Source: Poa pratensis (Eukaryota; Streptophyta; Magnoliopsida; Poales; Poaceae). From it: a stretch of 64,000 bases of DNA. The notes under the pieces were generated by a model. It made no database searches, was not told the DNA's origin, and worked only from the letters and a program-made list of their open reading frames with translations. The stretch covers positions 12,287,652 to 12,351,651 of the forward strand of contig CAMZMU010000123.1 in NCBI GenBank assembly GCA_947311845.1, written 5' to 3'. Made by a program: the position numbers and the translations under genes. Positions 15,337-26,439 of this stretch are shown here, piece by piece. Each line of letters begins with the position of its first letter. Positions within the stretch are counted from its first letter, which is position 1.

Positions 15337-18146
15337 TTAAAAGCTGACAAAGCCTTTCTCCTTCAAGGATTCTATGGTCTCCCTCAGGGTCGTCTCCAAG
15401 GGGGTCAACTCCATTCCCAAGCTCTTTATCTTGTCCGTTGAGACCTGGAATATTGGAGTGAATGGCTTGTCATCGGCACACCTGTCCATAGAAAATAAAT
15501 TACTTTACATTGGGATCCAAATACAAACCTGATTCATGATGATGAAAAACTGGCAAATATGAAACTACGCATATTCTCATGCATGTTATGATCTATGCAA
15601 TTTTGTGTCAAGTAAGAAATGACAGACCCGGAAAAAAAAAAGTAGGAAATGACAGAACTGTTATGGCAAAGTTGATGTTATGATTTATCCGAAAGAATAC
15701 TAGTAGGAAATTCCAAGCGGTATCACAGATGAGAACGAAAGAATGGCTTCTGAAGGCTTTTAGTTGCCCAGGTTGCCATTGACTGCAAACGCAACAACAT
15801 ATGTGTTCAATTACTTACTTCTCAGGCACCGGAAGAGAAGGATACATTTCATGGATGATTTTGACAATTTCCGAGAAGTGGAGAGCAACCACGTTGTATC
15901 TTCCACTTGCTGAAGGAACCTCACATGCAAGGACATGTGCCAGGGCAACATCCTTCACATCCACCCAGCCAAACGTAAGATTAAGATAGACAGGTGAACC
16001 TGCAAATAGGCGGTACGATGAAACATTGCTTATTTCGATAAGTTGAGTCATACAGTTGAAACAAAAAAAATCAGGAAACATCAAAGCAACTACGACGTCT
16101 ATTTGTTCCGCTTAAGGAAACATAGCCACATTGCCTCTGTTATTGCACAAATAATCTTCTTGAGTGATGAAACACATGAACTAATTCAAAAAAAAATTGC
16201 GGGTATAAACTAATTCATTTTATGTGCAAGAAACTTTGATCATAGGAAAAACATACCACTTATTAGATACTTGATTGTTTCAGCACTTGTGTTGAGTGTG
16301 GGCTGCAGTAAGGGGCCAAGGACCATAGCTGGGTTTATTGTCACCAAGTCAATTCCATTGTCCTCTGAGAATTTCCATGCTGCTTGTTCAGCCAGTGTCT
16401 TTGACAAAACATACCATTCCTGAAACAAATATTGCGTGGCCAAAAATTACATTCCACATACATCTGATCATACAATTAAAATGGAAACTATATTATCTGG
16501 AGCATGCAACAGTGAAGGGTAACAAGCAACATTCAGACACATTCAGAAAATATATTTTCTGGAGAACCACACAGTATTCGGAATTTAAGCTAAACTCATT
16601 TGTATTTACGGAAATTGAATAAAAGGGAAGCATTTTAAAAATAGTATCGTAAAACACACATGCCTAAATTAATATATATACCAAGTAATAATATTGGTGA
16701 AGATACATGCACAAGATTGGGTAAGAGTAGAGTTGAAAACATGGCGCTTAATTTGTTTGGAAATAAATGTGCAGTACCTTTGCCTTTTCACAGATTTCTG
16801 GAACAGAAAACCATTTCTCATCAACCACAAGTCCAGGTGATAAAGGATTCCCAGTAAATACAACAGCTGCCAGTGATGATGTTAAAATCACTCTTTTCAC
16901 CGAAGAAGCTTTCTTGCAGGAAGACAGAACATTCAGTGTTCCTTTCACTGCTGGGTCAATCAACTCCGCCTAAAATTTTAAACTATTGGTGAGAGTTTGT
17001 ATTTTTACTAAGCATCAAATTTCACCAGATACTAAAGGTATTGGGTAGAGACAACCAAATACTAAAGGTATTTGCAATTTATGTGTGAGCTAAATGTGCG
17101 CAAATGAACTGAAAATGAAACAACCTATAAAATGAAGACGAAATAGTAAAATTGGTTGCACTTCAGTTTTGAAATTAATATATGAAAAGAGAGTTGGTCC
17201 ATATTTCAACAAAAACGATAACTAGGATTGAAGAGACCAACATATCATGTATGCAAGAGATGGTTCTCCATACTGGGTTTGGAAAGTGATATTATGATTT
17301 ATGATAAAGGAGGGAAGCCCAAATTGTTAATGCTAAGAAAATGAAGTGAAGATCCAATCTAATTGTTCGATATACTGTTATCTATGCACGTTTAGTCCCA
17401 GTAAAAGATCAAATTCGATTAAAGAATTGCAGTCTTGCAGTGAGGAATCTCTGCATAAATAGCTTCCATACATGTTATTTGTTGTGTCTGCTCCTTGATT
17501 AATTTTGTATTACATAATTTATATGGTCTGTGACAACCTAAAACAAAGGTGTATTCCGAAGATTCAACTAATATTGTCAATTGAATTCAGTTGATAATTT
17601 TGTCTTTTGCCAAAGAAAACTAGCTAGCATTGTTGGTTGAATTTTTACTACTACCTTCGATCCATATTAGTGGGCACAACTTTGTCTAGATACACATGTA
17701 TCTAGTCTAAATACTTAACTAGATACATATGAATTTAGACAAATCTATGCCCACTAATATGGATCGGAGGGAGTACATGTTTGGTCCTGTTGATTAATTT
17801 CAAGCATACATAGCTTGCTTTATTAGGAAAGATCACTATTTATCTCACAGAAAAAGAAACGTAAAATTATGCTATCAGAATGGTGAAGGACATAAATACC
17901 ATTCAGATATTTCGTTTCTTTTGCGTTGGATGCAAACTCAAGTTATTTAACATGAGCTAGAAAAATCAACACAAACCTGAGGATCTTTGGGGTTATTGAA
18001 GAAAGGAGAAGCCGAATGAAACACAAATTCACAACCATCAACTACAGCATCAAAGGACCCTTCTTCTAACAAATCTGCTTTAAAGAAATGCAGTCTCTCG
18101 GCAGATCCATCAAGAGCATGTAGGTGTTCTGTCTTCTTTGGATCAG
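15337..18146 (-). CDS. Cinnamoyl-CoA reductase-like / tetraketide pyrone reductase-like NADPH reductase, first exon missing
   Basis: Five exons on the - strand (18146-17977, 16969-16778, 16419-16257, 15999-15819, 15481-15337) splice in phase to the last 282 residues. They include [26 protein letters not shown] with the catalytic serine region, [16 protein letters not shown] with the YxxxK pair, [29 protein letters not shown], and a C-terminus ending [11 protein letters not shown]. This is the plant extended-SDR family that reduces cinnamoyl-CoA, phenylacetaldehyde or polyketide substrates with NADPH. The first retained exon starts with two bases of a split codon, so an upstream exon of roughly 40 codons with the GxxGxxA motif is expected. 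I do not find it before the repeats that begin near 19.5 kb. The retained exons have no stops. It may be functional with a distant first exon, or truncated. The CCR signature NWYCYGK is absent, which argues against a true lignin CCR. Confidence 0.82.
17651..17773. mobile_element. Stowaway MITE in CCR-like intron
   Basis: A 123-bp element. The right end ATATGGATCGGAGGGAG is inverted at the left as CTACCTTCGATCCATATTAG. TA flanks both ends. It sits in the first retained intron of the reductase-like gene. Confidence 0.88.
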
Positions 18147-18661
18147 CTGAAAGCAGTATAGGAAAGCAATTTAATTTTCTTATTCTCTGCAAAATGTAGA
18201 TGTGATACATAGAATTTGCATGTAAAAATGCAAGAAACTGTCCAATCTTCATAACTAACACATAAAACAGTGCATCATCTAAAATTTGTGTTCCGCATTC
18301 TATATGCTTGGGTTGGTATGTTCTGTCAAAATAGATAATTTTGTGAGGATTGATATGTGTCAACGAGACTTAGTGATCTTGGTCATAATAAAAAATAAAG
18401 TGGAAGAAACTCTATATGTATCTGGAAGCTCATCTCCAAAGGAACTCTAGATTAAGCGTGCTTGGCCTGGCGTAATTTGAGGATGGCGATCAATCGGGAG
18501 CTCTTCCCTGATGGGTATGACTGAGGACAAAGTGCGTAGAAAACAATAGTATTGGTCTACGAGTCCAGTCTAAAAAATTTAAAGATCTGTCATGTGTGAC
18601 GACCGCCAGCCCGAGGGCGGCTAGGGTTGATATGTACTTGAAATGTTTATTACTCCCTCGG
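18147..18661. other. Upstream of first retained CCR-like exon
   Basis: Should be intron sequence if the gene is complete. No exon with a dinucleotide-binding motif is visible on the - strand. Short ORFs lack any signature. Confidence 0.4.
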
Positions 18662-18943
18662 TTTTTTTTAATACAAACCATTATAAAAAATAAAATTAAT
18701 ATTTATACAAGGCCACTATCTCTTCCCGAGAAGAATTGATCAGATTTTTACCTCGCACTGTGGTGCTCATTAATGAGAATGTTGCATGCAACCATAGAGA
18801 AAATGGCACCATATACAACATATTTAATTAGCATGGAACATTAGAGGTTTTCTACATAATTAATCGTGCTATTTAATAGTTGGATTTGTTTTCTTGGTAT
18901 CGACGAATTGAGATAGTAGCCTTATATACAAAATCGGAGAGAC
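18662..18943. mobile_element. Long Stowaway-like MITE
   Basis: The left end CTCCCTCGGTTTTTTTTAAT is inverted at the right as AAAATCGGAGAGAC. A second inner inverted block, AAGGCCACTATCTC, matches AAGGCTACTATCTC. TA flanks both ends. At 282 bp it is longer than most of the group. Confidence 0.65.
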
Positions 18944-19497
18944 TATTGACTTTCGTAAATGTTAGTTTGGAACTCTATTATGTAACTTGATATAATAACG
19001 AAGCTTTACTTTTTTAATGAAGTATACATGCATGGTTGGCAAAATGTACTTTCCCTCTTTATACCAAGAGGGATAGTTTGCCCCCTCAAGTGATCAGAAA
19101 TAAACCCAATAAGGCCTTATTTACTACAAGGGTTTTCTAAATAATGGGAGGAGTAGGGATGCGAGGGGATTTTGTGAACACCCAATCCCCACAAATTCCC
19201 ACTAATACTCCCCTACAATACATTAGCATGGACTAGAGTTTTTGTTTTAGGCAAAAAATGAGATGGTTGGTGGAGATATCTAGGGATTATCCCCTCCCAT
19301 GCCCCTAAAATACACTAGAAGTAAACAGACTAGTGGGGATTTTCCGAGATACGGGATAATCCCCTCCAATCGCCTAAAATAAACTAGAAGTAAACAATGC
19401 CTAAAGGATTTCGGGGCAAATGATCGAGAAATACTGGTTGAGCCATCAAACATGTAAGACACGTACTCGCCTTCAGACACAATGGGAGTTTGACATT
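18944..19497. other. Intergenic, no gene recognised
   Basis: A local imperfect repetition is seen: GGGATTATCCCCTCCCATGC and GGGATAATCCCCTCCAATCG at about 19284-19372, each followed by CCTAAAATA and ACTAGAAGTAAACA. Nothing else is recognised. Confidence 0.4.
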
Positions 19498-20670
19498 GTG
19501 AAAATTGTATTATTTTTAGAACAAAGGCATTTCTGCCCAGCTTTATATTACGAAAGCCCACAAGAGTAACAAGATTCAAACAACACACAACAAGCTGCCT
19601 GTTGGGGATTCCAGCTTACAATAACCGAAATGGCACACTGCCAAGCATAACTTAAAAGTTTTAGAACTGATAAGACGAGACACTGGCGACTGCAGAAACT
19701 ACTGATAGAAGGCGGCAGTATAAAAGAGTGAGCTAACGAGCTTGAGGTTGGAAGGTTTGGCGGTAGAGGCTTCGTAGCTCGGCGATCAGCTGGTCCACCA
19801 TGGTCTGCTCCTCAGACTTGTAGAGCATTCTCCAATGCTGACCCATCCTTTTCTGCAGCACGGCGACCGCTTTTTGGAGGACAGACTCCGCGTCCTTGCC
19901 CTTGCCGCGAGTGGTGCGGCGTGTTTAGGAGGAAGGAGTCGAGGCCGAGGATGAAGCACCACGCTTGTTCTTGTTGACCTTGGGTGTGATCTCCTAGGTT
20001 GCTGTCGACGTGGCCACCTCTGGGGAGGTAGCGAGCTTGTTGCTCTTGAGCTTAGCACTGCGATCGGCCAGGGTCTCATTTTCAAAGTCCCAAGTAGCAG
20101 GGTTCTCCCATCCCACCTCCGCCTGATCTGCAGCAGCCATCTTTGCTGCCTTACACGGTGAGTACAGGGGAAGCTTCACCCGTTCTCCATCTTCAGAAGA
20201 GTATTCCTCTAGAGAAGAGGGGGAGGAGAGCGAGTTTAGGTTGGTAGGCTGCGGGGAGCTGACTTGTTTGGCTGCAGGAGAGAGGATTTCGCTAATCTCA
20301 GTAGCCTCGGACAAGTTTGAGCCATATTCATTTAGAAGTGTGCGGGCGAGCCCCTTCTGGGCTGGCGGCGCAGAGCTGCTCTTGTTGATGATTGGGGACT
20401 TGCGCGGGGGTTTGATACCAGACTTCTTTAGCTTTGGGACAGTGGACATCGGGGAGGGGAGCACAGTGCCTGGGAGCAGAAGAGGATGGTGATGGGGAGA
20501 GGCGCTTGGACTCCCGAGGGGGCAGATGAGTTGCCCTTACCACCACCATCACCTGGTTGATCTGCAGCGTTCCCCTTTTTTCGCTTCCAGTGCTTATCTT
20601 CACCATTGCCTTCCTCCGGATCCCGTTGATCCTTGCGATCCTTAGGAGATGGAGCCTAGATTCGAATTAG
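19498..20670 (-). pseudogene. Unassigned coding-like remnant, probably non-LTR retroposon associated
   Basis: The - strand reads through a serine/proline-rich stretch, then WENPATWDFENETLADRSAKL, and, past stops, SVLQKAVAVLQKRMGQHWRML and TMVDQLIAELRSLYRQ, a likely amphipathic helix end. The + strand left edge has a T-rich tract (about 19510-19518), then text resembling a LINE 3' tail (AGCTTTATATTACGAAAGCCCA). That suggests the 3' end of a retroposed, - strand copy. I do not recognise the protein family. The right end is uncertain and no TSD was found. Confidence 0.4.
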
Positions 20671-20979
20671 ACTTCGGGTAACATGTGATAGTTACTTGGG
20701 ACATCTTTTGACGAAGGTAGGATGACTCCTCCCACGCTTGAAGTCCTAGAAACATCTCTCTTGGTTCTATTTTCTCTCTCTGATTGTGATAATGGGGTTT
20801 TTCTTGGCGATGATGTTAACATCCATCCTCGGCCCATTCCTAGAAACATCTCTCCTGGTGCTATTTTTTCTCTCTTTGTTCACTTTTCTGTGGAGCCACC
20901 TCCTGAGTCCTGACTGAGTTTTTGGTGAGCGACATAGTACAAGCTGAAGACGAAAATGCATATTGACATTAGCTATCAA

Positions 20980-21929
20980 TGTTGGGAGGAGAGGGGAGAA
21001 GATTCACAACTCCAACAGCGTCCCAGCCATCAATGAACTTCGAGGATAGGTTCAACCAACAACAATATGCAGCGGAAAAATAAACACAATCGCACACACA
21101 GGTGACACAAGGATTTACGTGGAAAACCTCCCCAACGTGAGGAGGAAAAACCACGGCTGTGGACCAACCGGTCCACGCAAGCTTCACTATGAGCAAGAGT
21201 CTTCTCCAGAACCTCTGGAGATTACAACACACACCAACTCGTTGCCCACCGGCAACAACAACAACAACCACAAGAGGCAAGGTTTCAGCAAAACAGAGTA
21301 TCACAGATTATGTCCTCCTCGGTAATCAGCAAACTGCTCTTAAACCGCAGATCCAAACAGCACGAAACTTGGTAGACAAGCAGACATATGAGTTCCCAAC
21401 ATACCCACCAAAGATGAGCTCAATCGGACACCGTTGCCTGCCCAAACTGTTCCTCTACCAAAACTGCTCTGTGCTGAAACTGCAGCAGTCCGAACTGACG
21501 AAACCTCTCTCAAATCTGATGCTCCTCTGACCCAAACCTCAAACCAGCTATCCAGATCGAAGTACTCAAAGTAAGGAACGAGCTCACCAAGTCTGGAGTC
21601 GATCCAAGCACGTTTGACCCTCCAATCACCGGCTTAAAGGCAGACCGGTCAGATGCACCAAATCCTGACAGAAATCACCTCTCCTTCTTCTTCCTCTCTT
21701 CTCACTAGGTTGTGGTGTTCTCTCACTCTCTCACAGAAGCAGCCACGTTCTGGCTTCTCTCACTTTCTTGCACAACCACCAAGAGTGGCTAGGGTTTTCT
21801 TCTTCTACCTCTCAAGGAGGCAGCTCAACCGTTGGATGCATACGGCGATCAACGGCTCACACGTGTTGGACTTCCTGGTCTAAAGTTGGGCTGCCAACAC
21901 ACCTCCATGTGGAGGGACATGGCCCAGCA
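20980..21929 (-). repeat. Copia LTR, 3' copy (left)
   Basis: 950 bp, beginning TGTTGGGAGG and ending CCCAGCA, slightly decayed from CCCAACA. It is collinear with the right LTR at 32401-33361 with only scattered differences. The polypurine tract (- strand GGAAGGGGGAGTT) abuts it at 21930-21942. Confidence 0.93.
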
Positions 21930-21958
21930 AACTCCCCCTTCCGACATCATGGAGGGTC

Positions 21959-24900
21959 TCACTGCCTATCGGCAGCCATGCCGGCGAGCCGACGGCATAT
22001 CTCGAGCTTCTCTCTTGTCACCACCTTGGTCAACATATCAGCCCCATTGACATCCGTGTGCACCTTCTCAATTTGCATTTGCTTGGAATTTAGCACATCT
22101 CGAATCCAATGATAGCATACCTCAATATGCTTCGACCTCGAATGATAACTTACATTGTTACTTAGGTGAATGGCACTCTGGTTGTCACAAGACATCACAT
22201 ACTTGTCTTGCTCAAAACCAAGCTCTCCAGCCAATCATTTCAGCCACAATAGCTCTTTGCTCGCCTCTATTACAGCAATATACTCAGGTTCAGTTGAGGA
22301 CAATGCCACACACTTTTGCAACCTGCTTTGCCATGTCACTGTCCCCCTGATTGGGTAACCAAATAACCTGAAGTAGACTTCCTTGTATCAAAATCTCTAG
22401 CCATGTCTGAATCTGAAAATGCAATCAGCTTGGCCTCACTACCACCAAAACAAGTCTTCATATTTGTAGTGCCTCGGAGATACCTCAAAATCCACTTCAC
22501 GTCTTCCCAATGTGGTCTTCCTGGATTAGACATAAATCTGCTCACAGTACTAACCGCTTGAGCAATGTCAGGTCGTGTGCACACCATAGCATACATCAAA
22601 CTCCCAACCGCTGAAGCATAAGGAACATTCTGCATTTCCTTTTCCATTTTCTCATCGGAGGGACATTGCTTCTTGCTCAACTTGAAGTGAGATGCTAATG
22701 GATAGCTCACACTTTTTGCCTTGTCCATCTTGAACTTGCGAAGTACTTTCTCAATATACTTCTCTTGAGACAAGTACAACTTGTTGGATTTTCTGTCTCT
22801 ATCAATTCTCATGCCGAGAATACACTTTGCTGGACCCAAGTGTTTCATGGCAAAACTTTTGCTCAACTCTTTCTTTAGTCTAGCAATTCTAGAGACATTC
22901 TTGCCAACAATCAAGATATCATCAACATAGAGTAATAACATGATAAAATCATCACCTGAGAACCTCTGAATAAATACACAATGGTCTGAGCTACACCTCT
23001 TGTAGCCTTGCTCCCCCATGACAGATTCAAACTTCATGTACCATTGTCTTGGTGCTTGTTTCAGGCCATAGAGACTTTTCTTCAGCTTGCACACATAGTC
23101 TTCTTTGCCTTTAACAAGAAACCCCTCAGGCTGCTCCATGTAGATCTCTTCCTCCAACTCTCCATGTAGGAAAGCTGTGTTCACATCCATTTGCTCAACC
23201 TCCAAGTTGAGAATTGCTGCCAAGCCAAGGATCATTCTAATAGATGTCATCTTCACCACCGGAGAAAATATTTCATCAAAGTCAATACCTTTTCTCTGGC
23301 TGAATCCTTTTACAACCAGCCTGGCCTTGTACCTTGGATGTGCCGTGTGCTCTTCTTGTTTGATTCTGTAGACCCACTTGTTCTTTAGAACTTTCTTGCC
23401 CTTGGGCAACTTCACCAGCTCATAAGTATGATTGGTATGCAAGGAATCCATCTCTTCTTGCATAGCCTTCTTCCACTGCTTCTTCTCATCTTTCATTGCA
23501 TCTGAAAAGCACTCAGGTTCTGAACCATCTGACAATAACACCACATATTGATGTGATGGGTTTCTAGTGGACCGTGTCAGTGGAGCTGCTGGTGGACTAT
23601 CTGGTGCTGGTGCTTCTTGATCATGATCATCATCTTCATCATCATACTCATGCTGCTCGGGAGCTTCTTCATCACCTGCACCACCATGTGCATCATCATC
23701 ATCATCTTGCACATCTTCTGCATCTTCATTTTCAGGTTCTGGGTCAGAATCAGATCTGTCTTGCTGCTGGTTTTGAGGAGAAACGTGTACCAGAATTTGC
23801 TCCGGAACCTGCACCTTTGTCTTCCCAATATCCTCAATTGTTTGGTCTTCAACAAACACAACATCAAGGCTTCTTACAACCTTTCTTGCTATTGGATCAA
23901 ACAACTTGTAGCCAAACTGATCACCTCCATAGCCAAGAAATATGCACTGTCGTGTCTTTGAAACAAGCTTTGACCTCTCATCTTGAGGGATATGAACAAA
24001 CGCCTTGCACCCGAAAACCTTCAGGTGATCATATGAGACTTTCTTGTCGTAATAGACCCTGTTAGGAACATCTCCCTGCAATGGATAACTTGGTGAGAGA
24101 TTAATAAGATAAACTACAGTCGACAAAGTCTCACCCCAATAATGTTTAGGCAGCTCTGCACTTGATAGCAAGCATCTAACTCTCTCAACAATTGTCATGT
24201 TCATCCTCTCAGCAAGACCATTCAGTGTGGTGTCTTGAAGGAGTAAATTGGTGCCTAATTCCCTGCTCCTTGCAATAGGCATCAAATGGACCAATATACT
24301 CTCCCCCATTATCAGTGCGAAGGCACTTGATCTTCTTCTTAGTTTCTCTCTCAACTGAGACTTGGAATTGCTTGAATACACTTTGTACTTGATCTTTGGT
24401 CCTCAAAATATAGACCCAAACCTTCCTGGAAAAGTCATCAATAAATGTGACAAAGTATTTTGCTCCACCCATTGACCTCACCGACATTTTACAAACATCG
24501 GAATGTACCAAGTCCAACACCTAGGGCTTCTTGTGAGGAGGTTGACTCTTGAATGCAACTCTGTGTTGCTTCCCCGCTAGGCAATCTGAACATTTCTTGA
24601 TGTGAACACCTTTCAACAATTTTTTCTTCACTACCACCGTCATCCCCTTCTCACTCATGTGCCCAAGTCTCTTGTGCCACAAAGCACACGTGTCTTCTTT
24701 CTGCAATGCATTGACACAAGCAGCAGAAAGCTTAACATGAACATGATACAAAACTGGAACCATGTTACCTCTAGCAACAATCAGGTTTCCTTTAGTGAGC
24801 TTGTACTGTGCATTTCCAAATCTGCTCAAGTACCCATCTTTATCAAACAACCTAACCGAGATAATGTTGAGACAGAGCGCCTCAACATGCCTCACCGACT

Positions 24901-25198
24901 TGAGGACTAGTGTGGTACCATTTTCAGTCTCCAAGTGCACATCTCCTCTTCCAATGATTTGTGCTCTATCATTGTTTCCCATCTTCACAACACCAAAATC
25001 ACCCGCTGTATAGTTTGTGAAGAGCTCTCTACAAGATGTAGCATGTATGGTAGCACCGCTGTCCAGAATCCAAGTCATCTCATCACCATCTGCAAGGTTG
25101 ATGGTCTCATCAGAAACAACCGTGATCTTCTCCTAAATAGTAGAACCAAAACTGCCATCATGTTCTTCATGCATGAGAGACATGATCTCCTCAACCGC
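21959..25198 (-). pseudogene. Copia pol remnant (protease, integrase, RT, RNase H)
   Basis: Reading the - strand downward: protease motif LDSGATIHATS (about 25070); integrase HHCC part (LWHKRLGHMS...CSDCLAGK) and catalytic core (FIDDFSRK, TDNGGEY); reverse transcriptase with MDVNTAFLHGELEEEIYMEQ, LYGLKQAPRQWY and the YVDDILIVG active site near 22920; RNase H with CDNQSAIHLSNN and HTDVNGADMLTK up to 21959. The frame shifts near 24300 and 22300, and a stop sits near 24520. An acidic, histidine/aspartate-rich spacer lies at about 23590-23760. All catalytic motifs are recognisable, but the polyprotein is broken. Confidence 0.92.
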
Positions 25199-25203
25199 GC
25201 CCT

Positions 25204-26439
25204 CTGCCGCGCCCGAGGGTGGTGTGGGCCCCTCGGGGTCCGCAGCCGCCGCCCTTTCGCCTACTTATTCCCCCCGACGCGAAAGCCCTAAGTATCGAGC
25301 AAATATCCACGAAAAGTTCCAGAGACGCCGCCGCCGTCAACCCTAGCTCGGGAGGGTTCAGAACCTCTTCCGGCACCCTGCCGGAGAGGGGAATCGTCAC
25401 CGGAGGCTTCTACATCGCCATGCCTGCCTCCGGAGTGATGCGTGAGTAGTTCATCCTTGGACTACGGGTCCATAGCAGTAGCTAGATGGTTGTCTCTCCA
25501 CTTTGTGCCATCATGTTTAGATCTTGTGAGCTGCCCTACATGATCAAGATCATAATCCGATGAATATTGAATACTATGTCAAGTTGATTATCAATCTATC
25601 TTATATGTTATTTAAGATCTTGCATGCTTTCCGTTACTCGTAGATGCTTTGGCCAAGTAGATGCTTGTAACTCCAAGAGAGAGTATTTATGCTAGATAGT
25701 GGGTTCATGCCTCCGTTTAACCTGGGACAGTGACAGAAAGTTCTAAGGTTGTGGATGTGCTGTTGCCACTAGGGATAACCTAACGATGCTATGTCCACGG
25801 GCATATGTGTTTGTTTACATTACGCACTTTACTTAATGCAATTATCCGTTGCTTGCAACTTAATACCAACGGGGGACTCGGATGACAACCCGGCGGTGGA
25901 TTATTAGTCATAGATGCTGTTGGATAACGGTCTATGTATTTGTCGTAATGCCCAATTAAATATCATAGTAGTCAACATGTCATGTATATGCATTGTCATG
26001 CGCTCACTATTTGTCAATTGCCCAGCTGTAATTTGTTCACCCAACATGTTAGTTATCTTTTATGGAGAGACACCACTAGTGAACTGTGGACCCCGGTCCA
26101 TTCTTTTACACTGATTAAACAACCACAAACTGCAAACTGTTCCTTTTTCATTCTCTGCAATTTAATACTCATTTTCCACACCATACGTTTAATCCTTTGT
26201 TTTCAGCAAGCCGTGAGATTGACAACCTCACTGTTTCGTTGGGGCAAAGTAGTTTGATTGTGTTGTGTGCAGATTCCACGTTGGTGATCGTTTGCGCGTG
26301 CGGCCACCAACAACCTTCTGAAGAGTTGCTGCTCCTACTGGTTCGATAACCTTGGTTTCTTTCTGAGGGAAAACTTGCTGCTGACTGCATCATACCTTCC
26401 TCTTGGGGTCTCCCAACGAACGTGTGATTCACGCCATCA
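25204..26439 (+). repeat. Gypsy 5' LTR, truncated
   Basis: It matches the 3' LTR from about position 30224 onward, so roughly the first 300 bp are absent. A stretch of about 40 bp at 30583-30621 in the 3' LTR is also reduced here. Otherwise the copies are very similar, which suggests a fairly young insertion. Confidence 0.85.

Noticed and set aside
18600..20980. Search for the missing first exon of the CCR-like gene
   Set aside because: No - strand stretch with the glycine-rich dinucleotide-binding motif followed by a splice donor was seen.
23574..24065. Histidine/leucine-rich + strand frame resembling a metal-binding protein
   Set aside because: It is the complement of an acidic (GAT/GAC-rich) spacer in the Copia pol frame.
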